A stretch of DNA of 25,254 bases from Bacteroidales bacterium UBA1714 (GTDB lineage: Bacteria; Bacteroidota; Bacteroidia; Bacteroidales; Paludibacteraceae): positions 1 through 25,254 of the forward strand of contig DCIY01000006.1 in assembly GCA_002317295.1 (NCBI GenBank), read 5' to 3'. This document shows, in pieces, positions 1 through 6,798 of this stretch. Each line of letters opens with the position of its first letter. Within the stretch, counting starts at the first letter, position 1. Under the pieces are notes generated by a model. It saw only the letters and a program-made list of their open reading frames with translations. It was not told the origin of the DNA and ran no database searches. A program made the position numbers and the translations under genes.

Positions 1-2
1 TC

Positions 3-146
3 GCCTTGGGCATCAACGAAGCCACGGGATTGGAGAATGCAGAATGCAAAATTCAAAATTCAGAATGTAAGATGTTGATTAATGGTCAATTGATTATCAT
101 CAGAGATGGCGTGAAGTATAACGCAATGGGTCAGAAGATGGAATAA
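3..146 (+). CDS. C-terminal end of a probable secreted protein (5' truncated by window)
   Basis: An open frame enters from the left edge and stops at TAA 144-146. The last residues read INGQLIIIRDGVKYNAMGQK. This gly/asn-rich 'GQL-I-I--DG-KYNA-GQ' tail resembles the C-terminal ends of many secreted or surface proteins in Bacteroidales. The family of the missing N-terminal part cannot be seen. Upstream of the tail, residues around NAECKIQNSECK are encoded by a low-complexity repeat (about 34-78) that is found elsewhere in the window outside genes. The repeat therefore appears to have been inserted in frame just before the terminal motif. Confidence is good that this is coding, low on function. 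Confidence 0.6.
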   Translation, partial: ALGINEATGLENAECKIQNSECKMLINGQLIIIRDGVKYNAMGQKME

Positions 147-498
147 ATCTTCCGACCTTGAGTTTAGATTTTAAGTTGGATTTTTAGTAAGATTTTAAGC
201 GCAGCGCCCCCAAATAGTATGATCGACGTATTTTTAGTATGATTTTTAGTAAAGATTTTAAAATCTAAGAGAAAATCTCACTGAAAATATTGGAACGCCA
301 AATTGGTTTATTTCGTCACTTCGTTCCTCAGCAATCTGGGGTCGCCTCTGGCGAGAAATCGAACTGAAAATCCAATCAAAAATCTCTCGTAAAACAACCA
401 TCGTGAAACCACTATCGTGAGCGCAGCGAACCACTATCGTGAAACAATAATCGTGAAACAATAATCGTGAAACAATAATCGTGAAACAAAAATAGCTT
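147..498. other. Gene-free, repeat-rich spacer
   Basis: This stretch holds no convincing gene. It contains AT-rich near-repeats of the form TTTTTAGTA (181-197 and 231-252) and a palindrome GATTTTAAAATC at 254-265. A fragment around 318-356 encodes, on the minus strand, a QIAEERSDEI-like peptide of the kind that commonly arises from intergenic repeats. The 14-base tandem array at 432-487 follows. Confidence 0.6.
432..487 (+). repeat. 14-base tandem repeat, four copies
   Basis: Four contiguous 14-base units occur: one CACTATCGTGAAAC, then three identical AATAATCGTGAAAC. Degenerate copies extend the array leftwards to about 394. One of these is interrupted by GCGCAGCG, a short GC-rich word that recurs at about 199 and 24851. 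The array ends 11 bases before the start of the small ORF at 499. Units are adjacent without spacers, so this is not a CRISPR. Confidence 0.85.
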
Positions 499-648
499 AT
501 GAAATCCTATATTCAACCCAAAGTAGATTATATTACCTTAGAGGTAAAGAACGACGTATGTCTTAGTTTCGGTGTCGATCCTGTCAGCGCAGGCCCACAA
601 CCTGTAGGCCTGATGATCGGCAGCAGCAGCGTAGTCACGAGCGACTAA
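499..648 (+). CDS. Small hypothetical protein (49 aa)
   Basis: An ATG at 499 opens a 49-residue frame ending at TAA 646-648. It starts MKSYIQPKVDYITLEVKND. The 'MK-YI-P-----I-LE' opening resembles a large set of uncharacterised small proteins in Bacteroidales that begin MKKYI-P. The C-terminal half is rich in Gly, Ser and Pro. There is no signal peptide, membrane segment or domain. No promoter is visible; the 14-base repeat array lies directly upstream. The stop codon sits at the left edge of a hairpin repeat (646-660), as also happens at the end of the efflux adaptor gene (18883). It could be a chance frame; the opening motif is the main argument for it. Confidence 0.35.
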   Translation: MKSYIQPKVDYITLEVKNDVCLSFGVDPVSAGPQPVGLMIGSSSVVTSD

Positions 649-807
649 CGACCGCAGGTCGTACGACACGCGACAGAGGTCTAATGCAAAATTCAAAATG
701 CAAAATGCAAAATGAGCGGTCAGAGACCCCTACGACACGCCTTCGGCTACGACAGTCGTCTAAACTGTAGCGAAGCGTTCTGTAGGACGAAGTCCGTCCT
801 CTAAACT
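646..807. repeat. Cluster of small hairpin repeats
   Basis: This spacer is built of short hairpins with three-base loops: CGACC-GCA-GGTCG at about 648-661 and GGAC-GAA-GTCC at about 785-795. They are joined by related words (TACGACA; TCTAAACT or TCTAATG after each unit). A low-complexity tract of TGCAAAAT-type repeats lies at 683-711. The GGAC-GNA-GTCC unit followed by CTCTAAACT recurs at 18892-18940. Confidence 0.7.
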
Positions 808-840
808 AAAAAAAATGCACCGAAAAGTGCATTTTTTTTT
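807..840 (+). terminator. Rho-independent terminator
   Basis: The stem AAAAAATGCAC (810-820), loop CGAAAA and return strand GTGCATTTTTT (827-837) are followed by more T to 840. The A-tract/T-tract symmetry would let it act in both directions. It closes the repeat-rich region and abuts the promoter of the next gene, whose -33 box (838-841) lies in the T-tract. Confidence 0.8.
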
Positions 841-869
841 GCACATGTTGCAAAAAAGCAGTACCTTTG
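838..869 (+). promoter_or_regulatory. Bacteroidales-type promoter for the ATPase relic
   Basis: TTTG at 838-841, a 20-base spacer and TACCTTTG at 862-869 match the Bacteroides sigma-ABfr consensus exactly. The relic starts at 910, giving a leader of about 35 bases. Confidence 0.75.
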
Positions 870-909
870 CATCCGATTTCAAAAGTGTAATCTTTTTTAA
901 GTTTTGAAA

Positions 910-1260
910 ATGGAGTTAATAGAACGCCCTCTCTATCTCAATCGTTTAAAAGCGATGCGCCTAACGCCTGACATCAAAATAATAACAGGTATACGACGTA
1001 GTGGTAAATCCAAACTGATGCTGCTATACATGCAGTACCAAAAAGAAATAGATTTTGTGGCCATGAGAGGTGGCGAGAAGTTGTTTATACAAGTAAGCGA
1101 CGATATATCCAACCCAGATACCTTCAAACGGGAATACACTCCTCTTCTGCAAATAAAAGAGGCTTATCCTAAGATAATCATTGCTTGTACCAAGCATCCA
1201 CAATACGATTACCAAGGAATCCAAATCGTCGATTTGGCCACATGGTTGGCAAAACCATAA
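910..1260 (+). pseudogene. Internally deleted AAA/DUF4143-type ATP-binding protein
   Basis: The 116-residue frame from ATG 910 joins two ends of a family that is normally about 400 residues long. The N-terminal part has the Walker A motif GIRRSGKSKLM (about residues 26-36). After KLMLLYMQYQ it jumps to the family's C-terminal module: EIDFVAMRGGEKLFIQVSDD, then EREY/PLLQI-like and HPQYDYQGIQIVDLATWL. The whole middle is missing: Walker B, sensor residues and most of the DUF4143 domain. The join is in frame, so no stop betrays it. A TTG at 904 extends the frame by two codons, but the ATG at 910 is the natural start. An intact promoter remains upstream. It cannot be a working ATPase by itself; a retained nucleotide-binding peptide is possible but unlikely. 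Confidence 0.75.
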
Positions 1261-1369
1261 AGGTTGTCGCTTTATGCTAAAAAATAGTAGTACTTTCGGC
1301 AAACTGCCAGACTACTTATGGCACATTCCAGATAAAATTAGATAAAATCTCATCATTTTGTTTAATTTA

Positions 1370-1401
1370 TTTGCATATATGGAATATTTGTAGTACTTTT
1401 G
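1370..1401 (+). promoter_or_regulatory. rpsO promoter
   Basis: TTTG at 1370-1373, a 20-base spacer and TACTTTTG at 1394-1401. Predicted transcription start is about 1405-1408, which leaves a leader of about 100 bases before the ribosomal protein gene. Confidence 0.85.
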
Positions 1402-1406
1402 CAGTC

Positions 1407-1510
1407 CCAATCACCCAATTTGTGGTTGGAACCTAAGAAATGCGGCGATGTTTTCATCCAAGGATACTGCATCAGCCGTGATTGTTTAACCAAATAATAT
1501 TTTTACTGTC
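1407..1510 (+). promoter_or_regulatory. Structured 5' leader of rpsO, possible S15 autoregulatory element
   Basis: The leader begins with a hairpin: CCAATCAC (1407-1414), a 7-base loop and GTGGTTGG (1422-1429), paired over 8 bases with one G-U. Downstream, CGGCGATG (1443-1450) has two partners. It can form a local GATG-TTTT-CATC hairpin (to 1458), or pair with CATC-A-GCCG (1470-1478) around a bulged A. Such exclusive pairings are typical of leaders that switch. Autoregulation of rpsO by S15 is known in several phyla through unrelated RNA structures; its operation here is inference. Confidence 0.45.
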
Positions 1511-1780
1511 ATGTATTTGACCGCAGAAAAAAAATCTGAACTCTTTGCAAAGTATGGCAAAGACGCCAAGAACACGGGTCTGGCAGAGAGCCAAATCGCC
1601 CTGTTCACTTTCCGTATTAATCACCTTACTGAGCACTTGAAGCTCAACCGTAAGGACTTTGGTACCGAGCGCGCATTGACCTCACTGGTTGGTAAGCGTC
1701 GTCGTATGCTGGATTATCTGAAGGCAAAAGACATCGAGCGTTATCGTGCTATCATCAAAGAGTTGGGTATTCGTAAGTAA
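1511..1780 (+). CDS. rpsO: 30S ribosomal protein S15
   Basis: The 89-residue product has the usual S15 length and hallmarks: TGLAESQIALFTFRI, then INHLTEHLK and RKDFGTERAL, and the rRNA-binding helix VGKRRRMLDYLKAKD. S15 binds the central domain of 16S rRNA early in 30S assembly. The ATG at 1511 gives the family's standard N-terminus apart from the short MYLT opening. It stands alone with its own promoter and long leader upstream. A terminator-like hairpin (1807-1839) lies only 27 bases after its stop codon, inside the next gene. Identification is secure. Confidence 0.97.
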   Translation: MYLTAEKKSELFAKYGKDAKNTGLAESQIALFTFRINHLTEHLKLNRKDFGTERALTSLVGKRRRMLDYLKAKDIERYRAIIKELGIRK

Positions 1781-1802
1781 TATGCTACGAGTGCTAACAC
1801 AG

Positions 1803-2924
1803 ATGTTAAAAAAGAGCCCGCTCGTGGCTCTTTTTTTTATTTTATGCTTCAGCGCTTGCCATCCCAAGGCAACGGCGTTGTCTTGTAGTGTGGCCAAAGA
1901 CAGTGTGTCGGTAGCCAACGATTTTACCATCTCCCTATTAGAGCAAGTGAGTGGAGAGGATACGTCCTCGGTCTTTTTGTCCCCCATCAGTGTGGCCATG
2001 GCGCTGCATATGCTGCTGCCCGGAGCCCAAGGCGAGACCTATCGCGTGTTGGAACAACTGCCTGCGTTGGTTCCGGATACCAGTGAAGCCCTGTGCATTG
2101 CCTCTGCCCTGTGGATCGATCCGCGTTTTCCCGTGTATGCTTCGTTCCTGCAAGCCAATCCCCAGGCTCAGGTATATCAGCAGCCCATTCAGGCAGCGCG
2201 GGTTAACCAATGGGCCAGTGACCATACGAATGGCAAAATCAACCAACTGCTTTCGGAGCGGGAGACGCAGGGACTGAGCATGATGCTGACCAATGCCATC
2301 TATTTTTGTGCCCAATGGAGTATGCCGTTTCAGCCTCAGGCTACGAGTCAGGAACTGTTTTATCCCACCCACGCACAGGCACATGAGGTGGCCATGATGC
2401 ATCAAACCGCCCATTGGTTGTATCGCGAGTCCTCCTTATGTCAGTGGATACGTCTGTCCTATCGTGGCGGCTCCTGCTACATGGATGTGCTGCTGCCACA
2501 ACCGAAAGTGACGATGGATAAACTGATACAGGCGCTGAAAAGTGATCAAATCACTGCACTCATGCCCGATGAAGTGGCTCGTGTGGCCTTGAGTTTGCCG
2601 CGTGTGAAAATGGAATATACGCGCGTGCTGACCCGTGATCTGTGTGCCATGGGATTACAACCGGTCTTTGATGCCCATCAGGCTGATTTTTCCCGCCTCA
2701 GTTCGGTGCCCAGTGTGGTGGATATGGTCAAACAAAAAACGTATTTGCGCGTGGATGAATCAGGGACGGAAGCGGCCGCTGTCACCGCCATAGGCATGCG
2801 TGCACTGGCCATGCGTGAGGAGGAGAAGGTGCACACCATGACAGTCAATCGCCCCTATCTGATGATGATACGGGACGACAAAGGCGTGATTTTGTTTATC
2901 GGAAAAATAGCGGATATCAACTGA
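1803..2924 (+). CDS. Lipoprotein serpin (family I4 serine protease inhibitor)
   Basis: Serpins trap serine or cysteine proteases by a suicide mechanism. From ATG 1803 the product is 373 residues, the normal core serpin length. It opens with MLKKSPLVALFFILCFSAC, a lipoprotein signal with predicted lipidated Cys19. Serpin hallmarks follow: SPISVAMALHMLLPGA, the NAIYFCAQW strand, and the hinge ESGTEAAAVTA (from Glu319). The C-terminal 'NRPYLMMIRDDKGVILFIGKI' signature is cut here to its key residues: Pro in NRPY and FIGKI. Counting 17 positions from Glu319 places P1 at Leu335 with Ala as P1', so an elastase/chymotrypsin-like target is plausible. The conserved small-residue hinge suggests an inhibitory serpin. 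An earlier ATG at 1782 is possible but gives an atypically long n-region. Surface-lipoprotein serpins are known in Bacteroidales (miropin of Tannerella). Its 3' end overlaps recG by 8 bases. Confidence 0.92.
   Translation: MLKKSPLVALFFILCFSACHPKATALSCSVAKDSVSVANDFTISLLEQVSGEDTSSVFLSPISVAMALHMLLPGAQGETYRVLEQLPALVPDTSEALCIASALWIDPRFPVYASFLQANPQAQVYQQPIQAARVNQWASDHTNGKINQLLSERETQGLSMMLTNAIYFCAQWSMPFQPQATSQELFYPTHAQAHEVAMMHQTAHWLYRESSLCQWIRLSYRGGSCYMDVLLPQPKVTMDKLIQALKSDQITALMPDEVARVALSLPRVKMEYTRVLTRDLCAMGLQPVFDAHQADFSRLSSVPSVVDMVKQKTYLRVDESGTEAAAVTAIGMRALAMREEEKVHTMTVNRPYLMMIRDDKGVILFIGKIADIN
1807..1839 (+). terminator. rpsO terminator embedded in the serpin signal-peptide codons
   Basis: AAAAAGAGCC, loop CGCTCGT and GGCTCTTTTT form a strong hairpin with a run of eight T. 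It has the shape of a canonical intrinsic terminator 27 bases after the rpsO stop. The same bases are codons 2-13 of the serpin lipoprotein signal peptide (KKSPLVALFF). Confidence 0.75.
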
Positions 2925-5004
2925 TTCCCTGCCAGCTCTTACTGGTCAGTCTGAGGATATCCAGGCGTTGTTTGTAGACGCGATTCCAATCGCTCTCCAA
3001 CAGCGGATCATCCTGCAATACATCTTCCACCGCATGCCGCGCCACTTCGGTCAACTGACCATCGGTGGCCAGATTGGCAATCTTAAAATCCAACACCTGA
3101 CCACTCTGTTGGGTGCCTTCCAAATCGCCAGGACCACGTAATTGCAAATCCGCTTCAGCAATCTTAAACCCATCATTGGTGGCTACCATCGTGTCCATAC
3201 GCTTGCGCGTATCCTTGGTCAGTTCCAGTCGGGTGAGCAATAAGCAATAACTCTGGTCGGCTCCACGTCCCACACGTCCGCGTAACTGATGCAACTGACT
3301 CAGACCAAACCGTTCGGCGTTCTCAATAATCATCACACTGGCATTGGGTACATTCACGCCTACTTCAATCACCGTAGTCGCTACCAGTATTTGCGTCTGA
3401 CCACTGGCAAACCGCTGCATCTGTTCCTCCTTGTCTTTGGCCTTCATTTGCCCATGAACCATGGAGATGCTATATTGCGGAAAGGTTTGCCTGAGGGTAT
3501 CGTAACCGTTTTGCAAATCCGCCAAATCGAGATTCTCATTTTCCTTAATCAGCGGATAGACCACATAAATTTGTCGTCCCATGCCAATCTGTTGCTCAAT
3601 AAACTGATTAACCGTCGCTCTGCGCTGGTTGGAGTAATGCAATGTGAGCACCGGTTTGCGCCCGGGGGGCAGTTCGTCGATGATACTGGTATGTAAGTCC
3701 CCATAGACAGTCATGGCCAGTGTGCGAGGTATGGGGGTGGCTGTCATCACCAGAATATGCGGGCACAACTCGTTCTTATACCACAACCGGCTGCGTTGGG
3801 CTACACCAAAACGATGTTGCTCATCAATAATACACAGACCCAAATTGGCAAATTGCACTTCTTCTTCCAGTAACGCGTGCGTACCTATTAATATATCCGT
3901 CTCTCCGCTTCTCAGTGCCGCATGCAACGGTTCCCGCTGTTTGCGAGTGGTGCTTCCGGTGAGTAACGCTACATGAACGTCCGTGTCGCGGAGCAAATGA
4001 GACAAGGTCTCCATATGTTGAGCAGCCAAGATCTCCGTGGGAACCATGATACAGGTCTGGTATCCATTGTCTTTGGCCAATAAGGCACAAAGAAGCGCCA
4101 CCAGCGTCTTGCCGCTTCCTACATCCCCCTGCAACAGACGATTCATCTGGTGACCCGATTTGAGATCCGCCTGTATCTCCCGAATCACCCGTTTTTGGGC
4201 ATTGGTTAACTCAAATGGCAGACAATGCTCATAAAAGTGGTGAAAACTCCTGCCTACCACCGGCATGAGATAACCCGGATTCTGTTCCCGTTGTTTGAGC
4301 TGCCGCATCAGTTGCAGTTGCGCATAAAACAATTCTTCAAACTTCAGCCGCTCCCGAGCTTTGTGCATGCTTGGGGTATCTTTGGGAAAATGCACATTCA
4401 CCAACGCATCCGTCAGACTCATCAGATGGTACTTGGTGCGTATATCCAACCCTATGGTCTCGTTAACTCCCTGTTTGAGTTCGGGAATGAGCGAAGCGAT
4501 AATGGTGCGCAGGCCTTTGGAATGAAGCCCCGCACGCTTCATTTTGTCCGTGGTGTTATAGTCCGGTTCAAACCCCTGCGTCATCTCCGGCGTGACCTTG
4601 GACATGGGAGTCAAATCGGGATGCACAAAATTGTACTCATGGTTAAATCGGGTGGGTTTGCCAAACAACAGGTATTCGGTATCTTTGGCCAGTTTGACAT
4701 ACTGGATACCCTGGAACCAAACCAACTCAATGGTGTGGGCTCCATCACTGAAGGTGGCACTCAACCGTTGTCCTTTGCCTACCCCTAAGGTGTGCCACTC
4801 CAGGATTCGACCTCGTATCTGCACACTCGTATCCTCGTTCTCAATATCTGCAATGCGATAAAAACGACTGCGATCGGTATACTTGTACGGATAATTACGC
4901 AACAAATCCAGCGCGGTGTGAACACCCAGCTCTTTACGAAGAATGTCGGCACGTTTTGTGCCGACACCCTTACAATATGCGATATCTCTCAGCGAGAGAT
5001 CCAT
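2917..5004 (-). CDS. recG: ATP-dependent DNA helicase RecG
   Basis: RecG remodels stalled replication forks and branched recombination intermediates. At 695 residues it has full family length. The wedge/OB region is N-terminal. Helicase motifs follow in order: Walker A GDVGSGKT with Lys299, the DEQH box (Asp394-His397) in place of DEAH, TATPIPRTLAMTVYGDL, IYVVYPLIKENENLD, and the RecG-specific C-terminal run with NAERFGLSQLHQLRGRVGRG. The start at 5004 is preceded within 15 bases by the tonB stop codon (5020-5022), so the two are very probably cotranscribed. Its 3' end overlaps the convergent serpin gene by 8 bases, leaving no room for separate terminators. Identification is secure. Confidence 0.97.
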   Translation of the reverse strand: MDLSLRDIAYCKGVGTKRADILRKELGVHTALDLLRNYPYKYTDRSRFYRIADIENEDTSVQIRGRILEWHTLGVGKGQRLSATFSDGAHTIELVWFQGIQYVKLAKDTEYLLFGKPTRFNHEYNFVHPDLTPMSKVTPEMTQGFEPDYNTTDKMKRAGLHSKGLRTIIASLIPELKQGVNETIGLDIRTKYHLMSLTDALVNVHFPKDTPSMHKARERLKFEELFYAQLQLMRQLKQREQNPGYLMPVVGRSFHHFYEHCLPFELTNAQKRVIREIQADLKSGHQMNRLLQGDVGSGKTLVALLCALLAKDNGYQTCIMVPTEILAAQHMETLSHLLRDTDVHVALLTGSTTRKQREPLHAALRSGETDILIGTHALLEEEVQFANLGLCIIDEQHRFGVAQRSRLWYKNELCPHILVMTATPIPRTLAMTVYGDLHTSIIDELPPGRKPVLTLHYSNQRRATVNQFIEQQIGMGRQIYVVYPLIKENENLDLADLQNGYDTLRQTFPQYSISMVHGQMKAKDKEEQMQRFASGQTQILVATTVIEVGVNVPNASVMIIENAERFGLSQLHQLRGRVGRGADQSYCLLLTRLELTKDTRKRMDTMVATNDGFKIAEADLQLRGPGDLEGTQQSGQVLDFKIANLATDGQLTEVARHAVEDVLQDDPLLESDWNRVYKQRLDILRLTSKSWQGIS

Positions 5005-5019
5005 GCGCGCTACGTTAGA

Positions 5020-5700
5020 TTATTGCAGACGGAAACGAACCGGTAAGGTATACTTTACACGTACAGGTTTGCCGCGCTGCTGACCCGGGGTCCACTTAGG
5101 CATCGAGTTGATGACGCGAACAGCCTCCTTGTCCAACGAAGGTTCACCACTGGAACGAACGACCACAATGTCCACAATACTGCCGTCCTTGTTAACGGTG
5201 AACTGGCAGACTACCTGACCCTGAATACCGTTCTCCTGAGCAATCACAGGATACTTGATGTTCTCTCCCAGATACTTGAACAATGCTGCAGTACCACCCG
5301 GGAACGAAGGATCTTTCTCTACCTTCATAAAGACGATGTCCTCTTCCTCCTCCTCTTCCTTGAGCTCTACAGGAGGAGCAATATCAATCACGACATCCTT
5401 GTCATCTTCGGAATTAATCTCTACCGTCTCCACTTCCTTCTCATCGTCCACAACGGTCAGCACTTCCACTTCCTGTACTTGTGGAGGTGGGGGTGGGGGA
5501 GGAGTCTCTTGCGTTGTCTGCTGAATATCAATCTCTTCCTCAAAGGCGAGATCCATATCCGCAACGTCATACACGGTCACTGTCTTTTCTGTCCACTCAA
5601 GTGCGACATAGCATACGCTGAGTACAAAAATGAAACCTATGAGCACATAGGTAAACTTCTTGTCCTCCAAGCTTGCTTTAGGTGATTTCTTCAGTTGCAT
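5020..5700 (-). CDS. tonB: Energy transducer TonB
   Basis: TonB couples the inner-membrane proton-motive force to outer-membrane receptors. The 226-residue product has one membrane segment near residues 18-36 (YVLIGFIFVLSVCYVAL). A periplasmic spacer holds seven consecutive prolines (about 67-73) and long acidic runs (KEEEEEED). The C-terminal domain (about 145-226) carries FPGG, KYP, GQVVCQFTV, DGSI, VVRSSGEPSLDKEA, MPKWTPGQQRGKPV and the final PVRFRL, all typical of Bacteroidetes TonB. ExbB/ExbD are not nearby. A consensus promoter (5760-5791) precedes it with a leader of about 50 bases. recG follows after 15 bases, an uncommon partner with no obvious functional link. Confidence 0.95.
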   Translation of the reverse strand: MQLKKSPKASLEDKKFTYVLIGFIFVLSVCYVALEWTEKTVTVYDVADMDLAFEEEIDIQQTTQETPPPPPPPQVQEVEVLTVVDDEKEVETVEINSEDDKDVVIDIAPPVELKEEEEEEDIVFMKVEKDPSFPGGTAALFKYLGENIKYPVIAQENGIQGQVVCQFTVNKDGSIVDIVVVRSSGEPSLDKEAVRVINSMPKWTPGQQRGKPVRVKYTLPVRFRLQ

Positions 5701-5759
5701 ATACTTAGATTTTAGATTTTCAATTATCGGCCCAAACCTTGGGATTTTATTTCGAGGTG

Positions 5760-5791
5760 CAAAATTACGCTTTTTTTATGACATATACAAA
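5760..5791 (-). promoter_or_regulatory. tonB-recG promoter
   Basis: On the minus strand TTTG (5791-5788), a 20-base spacer and TAATTTTG (5767-5760) match the Bacteroidales consensus exactly. Confidence 0.85.
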
Positions 5792-5817
5792 TATTTTTTG
5801 CTTTTTTCTCAAAAAAA

Positions 5818-5849
5818 CTTGGTCATATGAGAAATTTGTTGTAATTTTG
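5818..5849 (+). promoter_or_regulatory. Promoter of the family 2 glycosyltransferase
   Basis: CTTG at 5818-5821 (one mismatch to TTTG), a 20-base spacer and TAATTTTG at 5842-5849. The -7 box ends only 4 bases before the ATG at 5854, so the mRNA would have almost no 5' leader. Confidence 0.7.
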
Positions 5850-5853
5850 CAGT

Positions 5854-6798
5854 ATGAAAGTCTCTGTTGTTGTACCTGTTTATAATGCGGGTGACCGATT
5901 GGCACCCTGTTTGGAGTCATTGCGTACCCAAACATTATGCGATATGGAAATTCTCCTGGTGCTCGATTGCCCTACAGACGGATCGGATCAGATAGCCAAA
6001 CGTTTTGCGCTTGATGATGTCCGATTTCGTGTGGTGGAAAATGACCATAATATGCATATTGGGTATAGTCGCAATCGGGGATTGGAGTTGGCTCAGGGAG
6101 AGTTCGTGGCGTTTGTGGATCACGATGACATCTGTATGCCCGCCATGCTGGAGCATCTGTATCAGCAGGCGTACACCCGCAAGGCGGATGTGGTCTATTC
6201 GCTGGTAAGAACTACCCAAACGCATGATGCCACACGATTTGATACCTTTCCTCAACCCATGGCCGATGCCCGCGAATATGCGATGACGGATATTCTGTCT
6301 CGCGGAGGAAAACACCATGCCGATTCGTTATTCAATCCCGTATTGGGCGCCATCTATCGCCGAGAAACGTTTGCTTCCCTGCGATTTGAGGATACACGTG
6401 TGGTGTCTGCAGAGGATAAGTTGTGGAATATTCAATGCCTGATGTTGACGGATAAGATTGTGTGGCTCAATGAAGAACTCTATCTGCACGAAAACCATGC
6501 TTCGAATGCCGGTGGCTCCCGTGCTTATATGGGATATGTGTGCCGTGGCAAAACCATGGAACACCTCTTTGACATGATGCCCTCATGGCCGGAGTCCTGG
6601 CAGCAGGCATTCGTTCAGGGAATGGATAAAGAGGCTCGCCGACTGATGGTCGGTGCACTATTGACTTCCTGGCAAGATGCCACTCTGACACGCCACTACC
6701 TGCAGTCTGCTCAGTGGGTGCAATATATGTTAACGCATTTGGAACGCAAACACGGTCTGATGCGACGTGTGCTTTATCGACTGATGCAGCGTTCGTAA
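5854..6798 (+). CDS. Family 2 glycosyltransferase
   Basis: A GT-A fold inverting transferase of 314 residues that probably adds a sugar to a cell-surface glycan; donor and acceptor cannot be read. It begins directly with the first beta strand, MKVSVVVPVYNAGDRLAPCL. It has LLVLDCPTDGSDQI, NRGLELAQGEFVAFVDHDD with the metal-binding D89-H-D91-D92, and later the acceptor-side region with SAEDKLWNIQCL (the ED motif). The C-terminal part is helical. The start is fixed by the family's N-terminal strand, although the promoter -7 box is 4 bases upstream, implying a leaderless or near-leaderless message. Its 3' end overlaps the convergent family 4 glycosyltransferase by 25 bases. Confidence 0.9.
   Translation: MKVSVVVPVYNAGDRLAPCLESLRTQTLCDMEILLVLDCPTDGSDQIAKRFALDDVRFRVVENDHNMHIGYSRNRGLELAQGEFVAFVDHDDICMPAMLEHLYQQAYTRKADVVYSLVRTTQTHDATRFDTFPQPMADAREYAMTDILSRGGKHHADSLFNPVLGAIYRRETFASLRFEDTRVVSAEDKLWNIQCLMLTDKIVWLNEELYLHENHASNAGGSRAYMGYVCRGKTMEHLFDMMPSWPESWQQAFVQGMDKEARRLMVGALLTSWQDATLTRHYLQSAQWVQYMLTHLERKHGLMRRVLYRLMQRS

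Noticed and set aside
258..461. Leftward open frame of 67 codons
   Set aside because: It runs across the tandem repeat and other repeat sequence; its peptide (QIAEERSDEI and similar) is typical of frames read through intergenic repeats.
432..487. CRISPR array
   Set aside because: Units are 14 bases and contiguous, with no unique spacers and no cas genes.
1746..1802. Longer serpin N-terminus starting inside rpsO
   Set aside because: It would overlap rpsO and bury the lipoprotein signal peptide; ATG 1803 gives a normal signal sequence.
5255..5524. Ser-rich plus-strand open frame opposite tonB
   Set aside because: It is the antisense reading of TonB's acidic and proline-rich spacer.
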